A DNA stretch of 64,000 nucleotides from Sphingobacteriales bacterium 44-61 (GTDB taxonomy: Bacteria > Bacteroidota > Bacteroidia > Chitinophagales > Chitinophagaceae). Positions 1 to 9,122 of this stretch are shown piece by piece. The stretch spans positions 378,801-442,800 of the forward strand of contig MKTW01000011.1 of assembly GCA_001898405.1 (NCBI GenBank). Direction: 5' to 3'. Under the pieces are notes generated by a model that had not been told where the DNA came from, did not search any database, and was given only the letters and a program-made list of their open reading frames with translations. Each line of letters starts with the position of its first letter. The first letter of the stretch is position 1. A program made the translations under genes and the position numbers.

Positions 1-81
1 CCAATTTTGGATAAATATAATTATAACCGAAACCTGTTTGCTAGGATACAGGGTAATTTTCCAATTCCCGGACTAAAATAG
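1..81 (+). CDS. C-terminal tail of a gene cut by the window start
   Basis: Frame 1 is open from the first base and closes with TAG at 79-81, giving 26 residues that end NFPIPGLK. The composition looks like real protein, but an open run this short could also arise by chance. No family can be assigned from so little sequence. Confidence 0.3.
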   Translation, partial: PILDKYNYNRNLFARIQGNFPIPGLK

Positions 82-575
82 GTAAATACTCTTAGGCTTA
101 TGGTTGTTTGTTTTTTTATTATTGGGGAAGTTGACAGCGATTTATATCCGTTTTTTCACCCGGTGACAATAGGTGATTTCACGGTATTCGTAGAATTTTA
201 AAAAGTGGTGTAATCACTTCACTATTATTTTCTGTCGGGAATAGTAAAGCCCACATGCAGAATTGTATCTTCCGTTTCCCGGTTTGCTGTCTAGCAGATT
301 GAAAAATTAACACTGTGGTGGTGTTTTTATTATTAAGCCCTTCTTTGGTGGAGAGGGGCTTTTTTATTTGTGTTTATTTTTTCCTTGCTAGCATAGATGC
401 CTCCAATATTTTTATTGAATGTCGATAAAAAAACAGACAGATCGTAAATATTAAGATACTCGTTGTACGCTTTTTACAGGGTTATTGATCAACTCCATTA
501 TATTGCCCGCATAACGTTAAACTTGATTTCCTTGTTATGTTGTAAACCTTATTAATTACTAATAAATCTTGTTTT
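82..575. other. Intergenic stretch with one terminator
   Basis: No convincing gene is visible in this AT-rich stretch. It holds the terminator at 335-366, then about 200 bases leading to the first complete small gene. No clear promoter of the Bacteroidota type (TTG, about 19 bases, TAnnTTTG) could be picked out. Confidence 0.4.
335..366 (+). terminator. Rho-independent terminator
   Basis: AAGCCC pairs with GGGCTT (about 8 bp if the adjacent wobble and T-A pairs are counted) around a loop of about 11 nt, followed by a run of six T. It probably ends transcription coming from the left of the window. Confidence 0.7.
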
Positions 576-851
576 ATGCATACCCTTAGAGATCTTGCCA
601 TTTATGATCATTATAAGGAGTTAATGAAAAAGAAAGAAAAGACTGCGGCTTTCAAGACGATTAAAGAATTCTTTGAAGAATTTCCCGGTGATGAACCGGA
701 GAATCATCTTTGGTTTATGACGTTTTGTGCCCTTACTTCTGATGAAGAAGAGTTGACGGCGCTGGAACGCAATGCCGTGTTGTATTTCCATGATTGTCTT
801 CGATTGGTACTGAATACACTCCGACAGCTTAATGACGGAAAGTTGAAGTAA
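576..851 (+). CDS. Hypothetical 91-aa protein
   Basis: This is a short, charged, soluble protein with a Lys/Glu-rich stretch near residues 18-35 and no signal peptide or membrane segment. I do not recognise the family. It is followed on the same strand by two more small genes (187 aa and 111 aa, a LytTR protein), so the three may form a small regulatory or accessory cluster beside the transfer operon. The ATG at 576 is the only sensible start. Expression is likely but function is unknown. Confidence 0.5.
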   Translation: MHTLRDLAIYDHYKELMKKKEKTAAFKTIKEFFEEFPGDEPENHLWFMTFCALTSDEEELTALERNAVLYFHDCLRLVLNTLRQLNDGKLK

Positions 852-976
852 GGGCTGGAAGACAGCTAGTTAAAAGCAGGTGGTTAAGCCGGCTAGGAAA
901 GGTGGGCTGCATTAAGCGTTCAGAGCCTAACGAACTACGTTTTATAAGTAAATAGGGCCAACTCACAATTAAGTAA

Positions 977-1540
977 ATGAATGCCAGGTTAACAAGGGGA
1001 AATAAATTATGCCACTTTTCTCTATCGAAAAAGGGTGATTCCGAAGCTGTCCGGGAAATATTTATCGAAATTGATATTGATTTTATTTATAGGGAACTAG
1101 AGGTGTGGAAAGAGGTATCAATGTCAAATGATTGCTCGGTTTATGACGAGGCTAAGTCGAGGGAACATTTGTTCAGGTATTGTAAAAGTCTTATGAAGGT
1201 GGTAGCGGCGGTGTACCTCGTTAACAAAGCAGTTTTATCGAAAAGTAAAAAGGGGGATTGCAGTTTGATATTTGATAGTGTTGTTGCCGACGTCGAGTGT
1301 GCACGCGCTTTGAAGTTTTTAAAAGAAGACGAAGGGAATAGTCCTGTTATCGCCATTCGGCGACATTTTAAAAAATTTTCTCTTGCTTATTCGAAGATTG
1401 AAGTGCGAGATATGCTTGATGCGGTTATTACTTATAAAGGGAAATACAAGGTGAATAAAAGCTGCCTATTGATATTTTACGAATGTTTGACAGTGTTACT
1501 TAAGGTTGCTAAGAGAATATTAGACCGGGAGACTAAATAG
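977..1540 (+). CDS. Hypothetical 187-aa protein
   Basis: An uncharacterised soluble protein, predicted mostly helical, with a basic character (many Lys and Arg) and several Cys residues. No known motif was seen. It lies 125 bases after the 91-aa gene and only 39 bases before the LytTR gene, in the same direction, so co-transcription with the latter is plausible. The start at 977 gives the longest frame; a later Met (residue 48) is possible but would remove well-formed sequence. Confidence 0.5.
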   Translation: MNARLTRGNKLCHFSLSKKGDSEAVREIFIEIDIDFIYRELEVWKEVSMSNDCSVYDEAKSREHLFRYCKSLMKVVAAVYLVNKAVLSKSKKGDCSLIFDSVVADVECARALKFLKEDEGNSPVIAIRRHFKKFSLAYSKIEVRDMLDAVITYKGKYKVNKSCLLIFYECLTVLLKVAKRILDRETK

Positions 1541-1579
1541 TTTTCTAATTCTTAATGCCTATTCAATAAACCTTTTCTT

Positions 1580-1915
1580 ATGAATGCTTATCTTTTTATA
1601 CACTATGACCGGAAGTTTATACGCATTCGACTGGATGAGATATTATATGTATTTGCGGAGGGCCAGCGTAGCAAAATTGTTACTGGGAATGCTACCTACT
1701 TACCTCACTTGCAAATTGGGAAGTTAGAAAAATGTCTTCCCCCTGATCATTTTTTGAGAATAAATAGGTCGACTATAGTCCCGCTTGATAAGATAACTTG
1801 GTTTACTAAAGAAGAAGTCTCGGTGAATGGCCAAGTAATAGGTATCGGGGGACGGTACCTGGATGATTTGAAAGGAAGGATATGTTTGCCTATGTTTTGC
1901 GCGGAGCTAAAATAA
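1580..1915 (+). CDS. Standalone LytTR DNA-binding protein
   Basis: The whole 111-aa protein is a LytTR-type DNA-binding domain without a receiver. The pattern FIRIRLDEILYVFAEGQR near residues 13-30, the segment LPPDHFLRINRSTIVPLDKI near 54-73 and a final strand are the usual landmarks of the family. Such lone LytTR proteins in Bacteroidota bind promoters as local transcription regulators. Its target is unknown. It faces the end of the transfer operon across about 60 bases, so it could regulate element genes, but nothing in the sequence proves this. Confidence 0.8.
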   Translation: MNAYLFIHYDRKFIRIRLDEILYVFAEGQRSKIVTGNATYLPHLQIGKLEKCLPPDHFLRINRSTIVPLDKITWFTKEEVSVNGQVIGIGGRYLDDLKGRICLPMFCAELK

Positions 1916-1973
1916 AGTGTTCCAGTTTTAGAAGTATGCCAAGCTGCTGAAAAAAGGATGCGTAATTGGTTGT

Positions 1974-2969
1974 TCATAAATGCAGGCGATTTCGTTCTTC
2001 ATTAATTTCGTCAATTATTTCTTTTTCGTCCGGTAAATACAGGCGATATTTCGATGCGAAAAGTTGTTTGCTCTCCTGTAGGACGGAATATTTGACAATT
2101 GTTTCGTCTTTACCTGTGCAAAGAATAATACCAACTGTTGGGTTGTCTCTTGGTAATTTCTTTAAATTTTCGAAAAGGCGGATATACATATCCATTTGCC
2201 CGATGTCTTGGTGGGTGAGCTCCGTGGTTTTTAAATCGACTAAGAAAAAACATTTCAAAAGAAAATTGTAAAAGACAAGGTCAATATAAAAATTCTTGGT
2301 TTCGGTACGGATATGGTATTGCCGTCCAACAAAAGCAAACCCTTTTCCCAGTTCGAGGAGGAATTGTTGCAATTTATTAATAATGGCTTTTTCCAGTTCA
2401 TTTTCAGAGAAGTCTTCATGGGTAGTGATTCCAAGAAATTCAAGGAAATAAGGGTCTTTGATTAGGTCTTTCGGTTCCAGGCGAACTGTATCGCCCGGCG
2501 GGCTTGTAGCGTGCGGGTGGTCATGTGTTGATAGTAATCGGTGGTAGTATTGCGAGTTAATATTGCGTTCGAGTACGCGGGTACTCCAGTTGGCAGTAGC
2601 CGCTTCTTTGATGTAATAGGAGCGTGCCTTGGCATCTTCCACTCTCAGGATAAACCTGTAATGGGTCCAGGTTAATTCGGGGCGCACTGAGCCCCATATT
2701 GGAAAATATTGGAAGAACTGCCTCATGCGCCGCAGTTCTCGTTCGTCGAAGCCTTTCCCGAGTGTTGTCGTAAGGCGAGCGGCCAGTTCCCTAACCAGGA
2801 AGGCCCCGTAAGTGGCTCTTTTCTTCCCGTTTTGTTCTTCCTCGGTGATTCGCCTGCCCACGTTCCAATAGGCGCTAAGCATTTCGCGGTTGGCAAACGC
2901 ATAGGTTTTTCGCCTGGCGTTTAGCAGTGTATCCCGTATTTCTGTAAAGAAGGTTTTCTTTAGTTCCAT
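1974..2969 (-). CDS. DUF1016 / YhcG-like PD-(D/E)XK nuclease-domain protein
   Basis: This is a 331-aa protein of the YhcG/DUF1016 family. The N-terminal part holds the conserved stretch SAYWNVGRRI and the Arg-rich ERELRRMRQFFQYFP. The C-terminal PD-(D/E)XK-like nuclease core shows FYIDLVFYN followed by FFLVDLKT, where D-x-K replaces the common E-x-K. The start is placed at the ATG at 2969, because the longer frame would overlap the preceding gene's end and add non-conserved residues. It is the last gene of the minus-strand transfer operon, 19 bases after the 379-aa gene. Relatives occur in mobile and defence regions. Substrate and role are not known from the sequence. Confidence 0.85.
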   Translation of the reverse strand: MELKKTFFTEIRDTLLNARRKTYAFANREMLSAYWNVGRRITEEEQNGKKRATYGAFLVRELAARLTTTLGKGFDERELRRMRQFFQYFPIWGSVRPELTWTHYRFILRVEDAKARSYYIKEAATANWSTRVLERNINSQYYHRLLSTHDHPHATSPPGDTVRLEPKDLIKDPYFLEFLGITTHEDFSENELEKAIINKLQQFLLELGKGFAFVGRQYHIRTETKNFYIDLVFYNFLLKCFFLVDLKTTELTHQDIGQMDMYIRLFENLKKLPRDNPTVGIILCTGKDETIVKYSVLQESKQLFASKYRLYLPDEKEIIDEINEERNRLHL

Positions 2970-2988
2970 GTGGGTGGTGTTGGATGGA

Positions 2989-4128
2989 TTATCCCCTCCT
3001 CGGCGTATTTTTTGTGGATGGATAGAGTTCAATGACATCATCGGCCCGGTTAATCTTTTGAACAATTGCCCGGGTAACTTCATTTAAGTGACCACCTGGT
3101 AAAGTGCCGAGGTCGATAAGCCGGTTATTACTGTCGAGGACGTCAATTGTTTTGCGGTTGGGTGCGGCTAGTAGATTGCATTTTATTTCTTCTTTATTAA
3201 GTAACAAGGTTACTTCCTTGTTGAGTCCCAATTTTAGAGCTTCCTCGATTGCTTTGTATTGCTTCGGGTTATCTAGTCCCTTGATCGGGAGTTTTCGCAT
3301 TACCTTTTGTAAATCGAAGTTGACCTGCTTGAAGGCGCCGGGTTGGTTGACTCCTGTATTTTCGAGGGTGAGCCATTCTTCCTTCCCGTTGATTTTTTTG
3401 CAAATAGATTTGCCAGTTACAAGGCTATGAGCTTCCCTTGCTGAAAAACTCGTATCTCCATTAGTTGAAAACTTTGTCCAGGTTCTCGATGACTGGTTTC
3501 TCAATACCGTATCCAGGTCGGGTCTCGCGGACGCTTCGAATTTTTCCAAGTAATAAATGGATGACCCGGGTACCTTGTTAAAGTGCAAAATAAAATCTGC
3601 ATTGCGATGGTGTATGTCGGCATATCGTAAATGAAAGCGTGGTAAATCTTGGGCAATTAATTTTTGTAAGGGCCCTTCGATCTCGAATTTGAACCCTGCT
3701 TTTTTCATGCTTTCGGTTAGTGCATGGAGATTGTGTTCCTGGAAATAATCTTTTTGTATTTGTTTTATTGCATCGTCGTGTTTTTTGTATAGCCTGCGGT
3801 TACCGGAAAGATAATGCCGTACTGCGCTGGTGACCCGGTGGTGCCAGAAGCGTTTCCAAGTACTGGGTCTAAGCTGTGCTTTAAGGCGCCGGGTTTCTTT
3901 CCTGGTATATCGAAGTGATTTTTTTTCATCCCGTGTAAGCGGGCGTGTTTTGCGATATTTTTGTCGTACTTGCCGGTAGTAATCGAGTTTCAAAGCGATA
4001 TTACGCGGGTCGAAACGAGTTAACCCCATATTACTAGCTAACTGCTGGGCTTCCTGCTCAGCATAGAGGTATATGGCTCCTGCTACGCGGTTGCTGCCTG
4101 GGGAAATATTATCGTCAAGCAACGGCAT
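2989..4128 (-). CDS. Mobile-element protein, paralogue of the 278-aa protein at 30.4 kb
   Basis: A 379-aa protein with a very basic N-terminal third (residues 55-125, many Arg and Lys). From about residue 140 its C-terminal part shares a layout with the protein at 30359-31195: a 'MKKAGF' helix, a Tyr-rich middle, a short phrase ending in a GKSICKKI-like stretch, then a Trp-containing strand and a 'FDLQKVMRKLPIKGL' segment. This family recurs on Bacteroidota conjugative elements without assigned function. Here it follows traN by two bases, so it is translated with the transfer operon. A role in nucleic-acid handling is suggested only by charge. Confidence 0.7.
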   Translation of the reverse strand: MPLLDDNISPGSNRVAGAIYLYAEQEAQQLASNMGLTRFDPRNIALKLDYYRQVRQKYRKTRPLTRDEKKSLRYTRKETRRLKAQLRPSTWKRFWHHRVTSAVRHYLSGNRRLYKKHDDAIKQIQKDYFQEHNLHALTESMKKAGFKFEIEGPLQKLIAQDLPRFHLRYADIHHRNADFILHFNKVPGSSIYYLEKFEASARPDLDTVLRNQSSRTWTKFSTNGDTSFSAREAHSLVTGKSICKKINGKEEWLTLENTGVNQPGAFKQVNFDLQKVMRKLPIKGLDNPKQYKAIEEALKLGLNKEVTLLLNKEEIKCNLLAAPNRKTIDVLDSNNRLIDLGTLPGGHLNEVTRAIVQKINRADDVIELYPSTKNTPRRG

Positions 4129-4130
4129 TG

Positions 4131-4976
4131 TTAGATCTTACTGGCTTTTAAGAGGTGTTTATTTTTGATGGTTAATTGGATATGACGGCCACCATTTTTT
4201 TCAAAAAACTGTATAGTGAATATTTTCTTGCCAGGGATAGTAAACTTGGGAACAGCAATAACCATTCTCATAGATGAATCTGCGGCTATTTGTTCAATTG
4301 GATCAATATAAACAGGAGTAATTTCTTGGCGTTGAAAACTGGTTTGCTTTGCCCGCTTTTTGTCTTCGATATACATCCTGGTAAAGTCCAGCTCGTAGTC
4401 AAGGTTAGTTCTATTGGATATGGAAAACCCGAAGAATAATATGTTTTTCACGGCGTGAATGGTCGAAAGTTGCAGCGTGATCCCGTAGCGGTTTTTCTTT
4501 CTTGAATAATTGGCGGCTATTGTGCGCAGGCTGTCTGCCGTGTGTTGGAGTTGCTGGCTGGAAAGCGAAGAGGAAGAAAGGAGTACCGTGGTACCTGGGT
4601 TTTCACCGCCGGTGAGATTTGATAAATCAAATGTTGTACGGGAGGGGTAGTCCTGGTATTCTATATTGAAGGCGAATATTTTCCCATCTTTCGTGTATAC
4701 GTGTACGTTAGTTTTTGAGAAATTTTTGACTGCCGCTTTTATTTTAAGAATGTTTTCCGCGTTTTCCTGTTGCTGGATAATAATTTCACTGGAACCACCG
4801 TCTGCATCAACTATAGGTGATGGAAATGCTATTACTGTTGTGCTGTAATAGCCTACAGCGAGCTGGTATGGGATAATGTCAACGTAACCCGGCAGCGTTC
4901 GCACCAGGACTTGGGCATTCGTAACGGAGGTTGCCAATAACAGGATGGCAGCCAGGATGGAAAAGAGTTTTTTCAT
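4131..4976 (-). CDS. traN: Conjugative transposon protein TraN (VirB9-like, DUF4138)
   Basis: TraN is the outer-membrane-associated VirB9-like part of the CTnDOT-type mating channel. The 281-aa product has a cleavable signal peptide (residues 1-21, ending NAQ). It then has the family landmark STTVIAFPSPIVDADGGS near residues 45-62 and a beta-rich body typical of DUF4138. It lies 26 bases after traM and two bases before the next gene. Length and position fit CTnDOT TraN. No truncation is visible. Confidence 0.93.
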   Translation of the reverse strand: MKKLFSILAAILLLATSVTNAQVLVRTLPGYVDIIPYQLAVGYYSTTVIAFPSPIVDADGGSSEIIIQQQENAENILKIKAAVKNFSKTNVHVYTKDGKIFAFNIEYQDYPSRTTFDLSNLTGGENPGTTVLLSSSSLSSQQLQHTADSLRTIAANYSRKKNRYGITLQLSTIHAVKNILFFGFSISNRTNLDYELDFTRMYIEDKKRAKQTSFQRQEITPVYIDPIEQIAADSSMRMVIAVPKFTIPGKKIFTIQFFEKNGGRHIQLTIKNKHLLKASKI

Positions 4977-5002
4977 AATTGTTTTTTTGTCGGAGATGTT
5001 TT

Positions 5003-6196
5003 TTACAAGGTGGACATTTTGAGAAATAGTTTGTGCCCGGCTTTAATAGTTGCTGTTGGTACACGAACCTTGCGGGAAAGCAAGTTTTTCATTGTTTGTA
5101 CACCCGCAGTTGCGGCTTGCGCGGCGAGTGATGGATCATAGTTCAGCATATTAAGGCTTTGGATGGCTTGGTCAGTGTTATTTTTTAATACCTGGGTGCT
5201 CGCGGCGCCGTGTAGCTGCAGTCCCGGCATGCCATCGAGATCGTATACTTCTAGTTGTACCGGAAATAACGAGCCGTTATAAATTATACCAGAGAGGTTA
5301 ATATTAATACGCTGGTTGGATATATTGCAAATACCCGATATGGCGCTTCCTTTTGGAACACGTGTACCCGTGATGAAAACATCTTGTAATAGTCTCAAGG
5401 TAACAGTCGAACCGCTTGCTACTACCTGTTGCTCCAGGGTTGTAGCAAGTATAGTGGACTGCCTTGGGGCGGCTTCGTTTTTGTTCGCGCGGTTGAGCCC
5501 GAAAAAGCCATTGCCTTGGTAGGTTGGCTTTTGAGCAGTGGTTGCAACAGCCAGTGCGGTATCTCTTTTTTCGGTTGCTTTTTTATTTGTTGATGTGTTG
5601 GCCTGGCTAGGATCTTGTATTTGGACGATCTTGTTCACGATGGATTCCAGCTTGGCAATTTCCGGGTCTTGTTCTGTACTTGTATTTTGAATGGAAGCCA
5701 GCATAGCTTCTAGCTCCGCGGTATGTGAAGTCCCGGCAATGACAGATGTGTTCACTACCGGCGTAGCCGCTGGGTAAGCCGAAGGCTGGTTTAATTCGTG
5801 CGTCAATTTTTCCAGGCGGTCATTGATTTTTTTCTCGTTGGGATCGACATATTGTTTTACCGCGTTGTGGTAGGAGCGATCAAGCTTTTCTTGCTGGATT
5901 TCTTTAGGTGGGGCGGGGTCATAGCCAAACCGGGAAACACTGTCTTGGTGCAAGAGCTCTTGTTTTCTAATCGCTTCTTGTTGAGCTTCCATGTATAACT
6001 CTAATTTATTTTTTGGCGTTTCGGACAAGTTAGCTCCTGGAAGATGTGAATTAAATGCGCTTGCATTCTTGTCGGGTATCTTGCTGTTATTGTTGTTTTT
6101 AATAAACAATAGGTAGCCACCGAAACCAACCGCCAGGGAAAATGAGGCTACGATCAGCAGGGATAGAATTTTTTTTCTTTTTTTGGTTGGTTGCAT
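5003..6196 (-). CDS. traM: Conjugative transposon protein TraM (VirB10-like)
   Basis: TraM forms the trans-envelope scaffold of the conjugation channel. The 397-aa protein has one N-terminal membrane segment (residues 10-31) and a low-complexity periplasmic linker with coiled-coil and Gln/Thr-rich stretches (about 45-240). The C-terminal beta domain (about 255-397) contains the VirB10-like run TVTLRLLQDVFITGTRVPKGS. Like other TraM proteins it ends with a short Lys/Leu tail (HKLFLKMSTL). It sits between the TraL-like gene and traN with short spacers. Confidence 0.93.
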   Translation of the reverse strand: MQPTKKRKKILSLLIVASFSLAVGFGGYLLFIKNNNNSKIPDKNASAFNSHLPGANLSETPKNKLELYMEAQQEAIRKQELLHQDSVSRFGYDPAPPKEIQQEKLDRSYHNAVKQYVDPNEKKINDRLEKLTHELNQPSAYPAATPVVNTSVIAGTSHTAELEAMLASIQNTSTEQDPEIAKLESIVNKIVQIQDPSQANTSTNKKATEKRDTALAVATTAQKPTYQGNGFFGLNRANKNEAAPRQSTILATTLEQQVVASGSTVTLRLLQDVFITGTRVPKGSAISGICNISNQRININLSGIIYNGSLFPVQLEVYDLDGMPGLQLHGAASTQVLKNNTDQAIQSLNMLNYDPSLAAQAATAGVQTMKNLLSRKVRVPTATIKAGHKLFLKMSTL

Positions 6197-6209
6197 AATT
6201 ATATAATTT

Positions 6210-6581
6210 TTAATAGGGAAAAGAATCCGGTTGATCTGCGTGCTGCAATTGCCGGTATTGTTCGAGCAATTGAATGTCTAAGGAGTCAGGAAGTGCCGGG
6301 GCTATTGGAATGGTGATATGTTTCTGTTTAAGAAATACCGGGGATTTATTTGTTTCTGTAAATACTCCCCTGTAGAGCCAATACGCCGAAATGCCACACA
6401 TTACAATGCAGAATAGCAAGAGCGAGATTTTTTTTTGACCGGTGGTTAGCTTTTGCTCGCCTTTACTCATTGCCCTGGCAAACCTAGACTTGATGAAATA
6501 TACCCACCCGTTAATTTTATCGCCTGCTTTATCGGCCAGTTTTGCCGAAGCTCGCGGCGCCATTTTTCTTTTTTTTAACAT
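6210..6581 (-). CDS. TraL-like small membrane protein
   Basis: A 123-aa protein with a basic cytoplasmic N-terminus (residues 1-50), one membrane helix (about 51-68, LLLFCIVMCGISAYWLY) and a short periplasmic tail. Position between traK and traM and overall size match TraL of CTnDOT-type operons. Sequence alone would not identify it. It begins 3 bases after traK ends, so the two are translated together. Confidence 0.7.
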   Translation of the reverse strand: MLKKRKMAPRASAKLADKAGDKINGWVYFIKSRFARAMSKGEQKLTTGQKKISLLLFCIVMCGISAYWLYRGVFTETNKSPVFLKQKHITIPIAPALPDSLDIQLLEQYRQLQHADQPDSFPY

Positions 6582-6584
6582 GGT

Positions 6585-7205
6585 TTATCTTTTTTCAACC
6601 CTTAAATCGGTGTTGGCAAGTATGCGCCAGTTTTCGATGAGATAGCCGTAAGAATTATTATCACTGATTGCCTGGAGGGCTCGCAAGGTTCCCTCGGTAA
6701 CTAACGACCTGGTGGCAATGCTGGTCGAGCGAATTATTTTTAGTTTCCCGTAATAGGTAAAGTGATACGGTGTATTATCAGTATTAATAAGAATGCTATC
6801 CATGTCTATGCGTTGGCTAATGTTGCCAGCCACGATACCTGTATAGTACCCCTGTTCCCGCAGGTTGTCGTACTCATACTTGGCGCGATCATCTGCCAGG
6901 TATAAAGCCTTAGTGATATTTTTTTTAATAAGATCTTCGTCTGGTTCAAGGGCATAGAAATAGTAGTGGAAATTCTCTACGTGTTTCCTGAGCTGCACGT
7001 TGAGTACTTCTTTTTTATCGATGCCAATAGCTTCAATCAATTTTCCTTGTGCTACTACATATACTTTGTCTTGGCTATTCTCGATTACTTTCCTGGCGTT
7101 ATAGCTGGAATAGAAGCTAATTCCCGTACAGGCAAGGATTACTGCCAGGGTAACTAACCTGGTATGTTTAAAAGCGCTATCGAGATTTGTTAATTGTTTG
7201 AACAT
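6585..7205 (-). CDS. traK: Conjugative transposon protein TraK (VirB8-like)
   Basis: TraK is the inner-membrane VirB8-like assembly factor. The product begins MFKQLTNLDSAF, which is the family's usual N-terminus, and this is why the ATG at 7205 is preferred over the GTG two codons upstream. A membrane helix covers about residues 16-36. The periplasmic domain follows, with the conserved segment HVENFHYYFYALEPDE and a 'YYGKLKIIR' strand typical of TraK. Length is about 206 aa, as expected. It lies 43 bases after traJ. Confidence 0.93.
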   Translation of the reverse strand: MFKQLTNLDSAFKHTRLVTLAVILACTGISFYSSYNARKVIENSQDKVYVVAQGKLIEAIGIDKKEVLNVQLRKHVENFHYYFYALEPDEDLIKKNITKALYLADDRAKYEYDNLREQGYYTGIVAGNISQRIDMDSILINTDNTPYHFTYYGKLKIIRSTSIATRSLVTEGTLRALQAISDNNSYGYLIENWRILANTDLRVEKR

Positions 7206-7248
7206 ACACACGTTTTCGAGGTCACGAGAGGTAGGGCATTGGAATGGA

Positions 7249-8451
7249 TCAGCCTTTTAGCTTATCGCGTTGGTAGTTGTTTGCACCTCCATCTTTAAAA
7301 TTGGGTTCAGAATTTTTCGCATCGGCAAGTGCCTGGCCGAGTTTGTCATCGGGCATAAATGCATCTGCAACCATGCTCCCGGCACCGCCTGCAATTGCTG
7401 GGATTGTGGACATCGCCGTCATTCCACCCCCTGAACCCATGCTGGTTACCTTGCTGAGCAGGGCACTTCCCCCTGAAGCGTGGACGATATAGTTAGCCAC
7501 GGAGGGGATCGTGAAATAGCCAATAATTCCAATAATCATAAAGATCAAGTACGCCAGATCTTTAGTCGTAAAGAAAGTTTCCCCGTTGGCTGCTATTTGG
7601 CCTATGTCGATGGTTATCATTTTCTCTTGTATTTTACCCAGCAGGCTGCCAAAAATATTTGCGCAAGGCAGCCACATATAAATGTTGACGAAGCGCGCGA
7701 GCCAAACAGATAGTGTGTGTTGAAATCCATCATATACAGAGAGAGCAAACACCAGCGGCCCGAGTATTGCTAATACGACCAAGTGAAACGTGCGAATAGT
7801 ATCAATGCAAAGCGATGCTGCATAATAAATCACTTCCAGGACTTGGGATATCCATTGCTTAATGTAGTATTTGAGATTGTATTCCATTTTTTGCACGGCA
7901 AATGAAAAATCATTACCGAGACCTTCCCAAAAGCGTTCATCTGACGGTCTTTTTCCTGGGTTGGTATATTTATACCATTCATCGCGGTTTCCATTACCGG
8001 AGGGGCCAACTAATACTTGCCACTTTTTAGTTGCTTTTATTGCTTTTTCTCTTTCCGCTAATAATTTTTTTACGGCTTCGTTAGAGTTATTGACCATTGC
8101 CTCTGTGCCAGTGACTGTGGGTTTTAAAATTCCGTCTAGCGTGCTCAAAACAGCAGATGGAAACATTCCAATGAGTAAAGCCAGGACGAAGGGCCTGAAT
8201 AAAGGGAAGAAATCTATCGCTTCCGCGTTAGCAATATGGCGCCATACACGGTACCCTATATAGAATGTAGCGCCGAATCCCGCGATTGCGCGTGCGACAT
8301 TAATGAGTTTGCTGCATTCAGGAATTAGTTCGTAGTATAAATCCTGGAGAACCTGGTGCAGTTCCTTGACCTCCTGGCCCATCGATTGGGCGAAGCTGGA
8401 TGCCGGAAGGGAAACTATTACTATCGCCAGTAGCGAGAGCTTATATTTCAT
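7249..8451 (-). CDS. traJ: Conjugative transposon protein TraJ (VirB6-like)
   Basis: TraJ is the polytopic VirB6-like inner-membrane channel part. The product has a signal-peptide-like N-terminus (MKYKLSLLAIVIV, ending FAQ) and several membrane helices, notably near residues 45-65, 80-100, 220-245 and 295-325. A Gly-rich stretch follows near 345-370. The ATG at 8451 is chosen because the longer frame (from 8508) overlaps the upstream gene and hides the signal peptide. The protein is about 400 aa, slightly longer than many TraJ. Confidence 0.9.
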   Translation of the reverse strand: MKYKLSLLAIVIVSLPASSFAQSMGQEVKELHQVLQDLYYELIPECSKLINVARAIAGFGATFYIGYRVWRHIANAEAIDFFPLFRPFVLALLIGMFPSAVLSTLDGILKPTVTGTEAMVNNSNEAVKKLLAEREKAIKATKKWQVLVGPSGNGNRDEWYKYTNPGKRPSDERFWEGLGNDFSFAVQKMEYNLKYYIKQWISQVLEVIYYAASLCIDTIRTFHLVVLAILGPLVFALSVYDGFQHTLSVWLARFVNIYMWLPCANIFGSLLGKIQEKMITIDIGQIAANGETFFTTKDLAYLIFMIIGIIGYFTIPSVANYIVHASGGSALLSKVTSMGSGGGMTAMSTIPAIAGGAGSMVADAFMPDDKLGQALADAKNSEPNFKDGGANNYQRDKLKG

Positions 8452-8480
8452 AAAAAATGATTTTAGGAAAATGCGGAGAC

Positions 8481-9122
8481 TTAATCGCCCTCGGGGCCGA
8501 AATACCATTTTTTCAAGGCGCGTGTTTCTTCCATTTCGTGTGCCCGTTGTTTTGCCATCAAGATTGCCTGGTCAGTGAACTGGCGGAGAAAATTTATTTT
8601 GTCTTCCATTTCTTGGTAAATCTTGTCAATGGCGTTTAATCGTTCTGCATCGCTCATGCGCAACCGCCTAGCTGTTACCACCATGATCAGCTCGTCGAGG
8701 TTGTTTATACTTTCGCTAATTAAATTCTGGTAAACTGACTCCAGGTATTCGAGCTCGATGGAATTAAATACGTCCAGTTTTTTGAAATAGGTTTTACCGG
8801 CTGAAAATTCTTTTATCAGGTTTTTTTGAAAGGTGATAATATCCTTGATTTTTTTGTATTGCTTGACTGTTGGATTTACTTCGAGAAGTTTGTCCAGGAA
8901 TATTTTGTGAAGGGAAAAATTACCTTCTGTTAAGTCCTTCACCGCGGAGTAACCCTTCGCGATCACCTGGTATCCTTTTTGCATTTGATCCAAGATGGCG
9001 CGGAATTGATCGAGCTTTTCGAGGTTAAGAATTAATTGTTGAAGCTCGTAGGATTGCGCTTTGAGTGAAACAGGCATTGTGCATACTATAAATAGCGCGG
9101 ACAGGATAATAAATTTTTTCAT
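8481..9122 (-). CDS. TraI-like conjugal transfer protein, copy 3 of 3
   Basis: A 213-aa exported protein with a signal peptide (residues 1-22, ending KAQ) and a long helical, probably coiled-coil body. Landmarks are KGYQVIAKGYSAVKDLTEGNF near 49-69 and a 'MSDAERLNAIDKIYQEM' helix near 155-172. These match the TraI-like periplasmic protein encoded before traJ in Bacteroidota conjugative elements. It resembles the two genes upstream in length, layout and landmark phrases. Start and upstream stop overlap by four bases (ATGA type), indicating translational coupling. Confidence 0.8.
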   Translation of the reverse strand: MKKFIILSALFIVCTMPVSLKAQSYELQQLILNLEKLDQFRAILDQMQKGYQVIAKGYSAVKDLTEGNFSLHKIFLDKLLEVNPTVKQYKKIKDIITFQKNLIKEFSAGKTYFKKLDVFNSIELEYLESVYQNLISESINNLDELIMVVTARRLRMSDAERLNAIDKIYQEMEDKINFLRQFTDQAILMAKQRAHEMEETRALKKWYFGPEGD

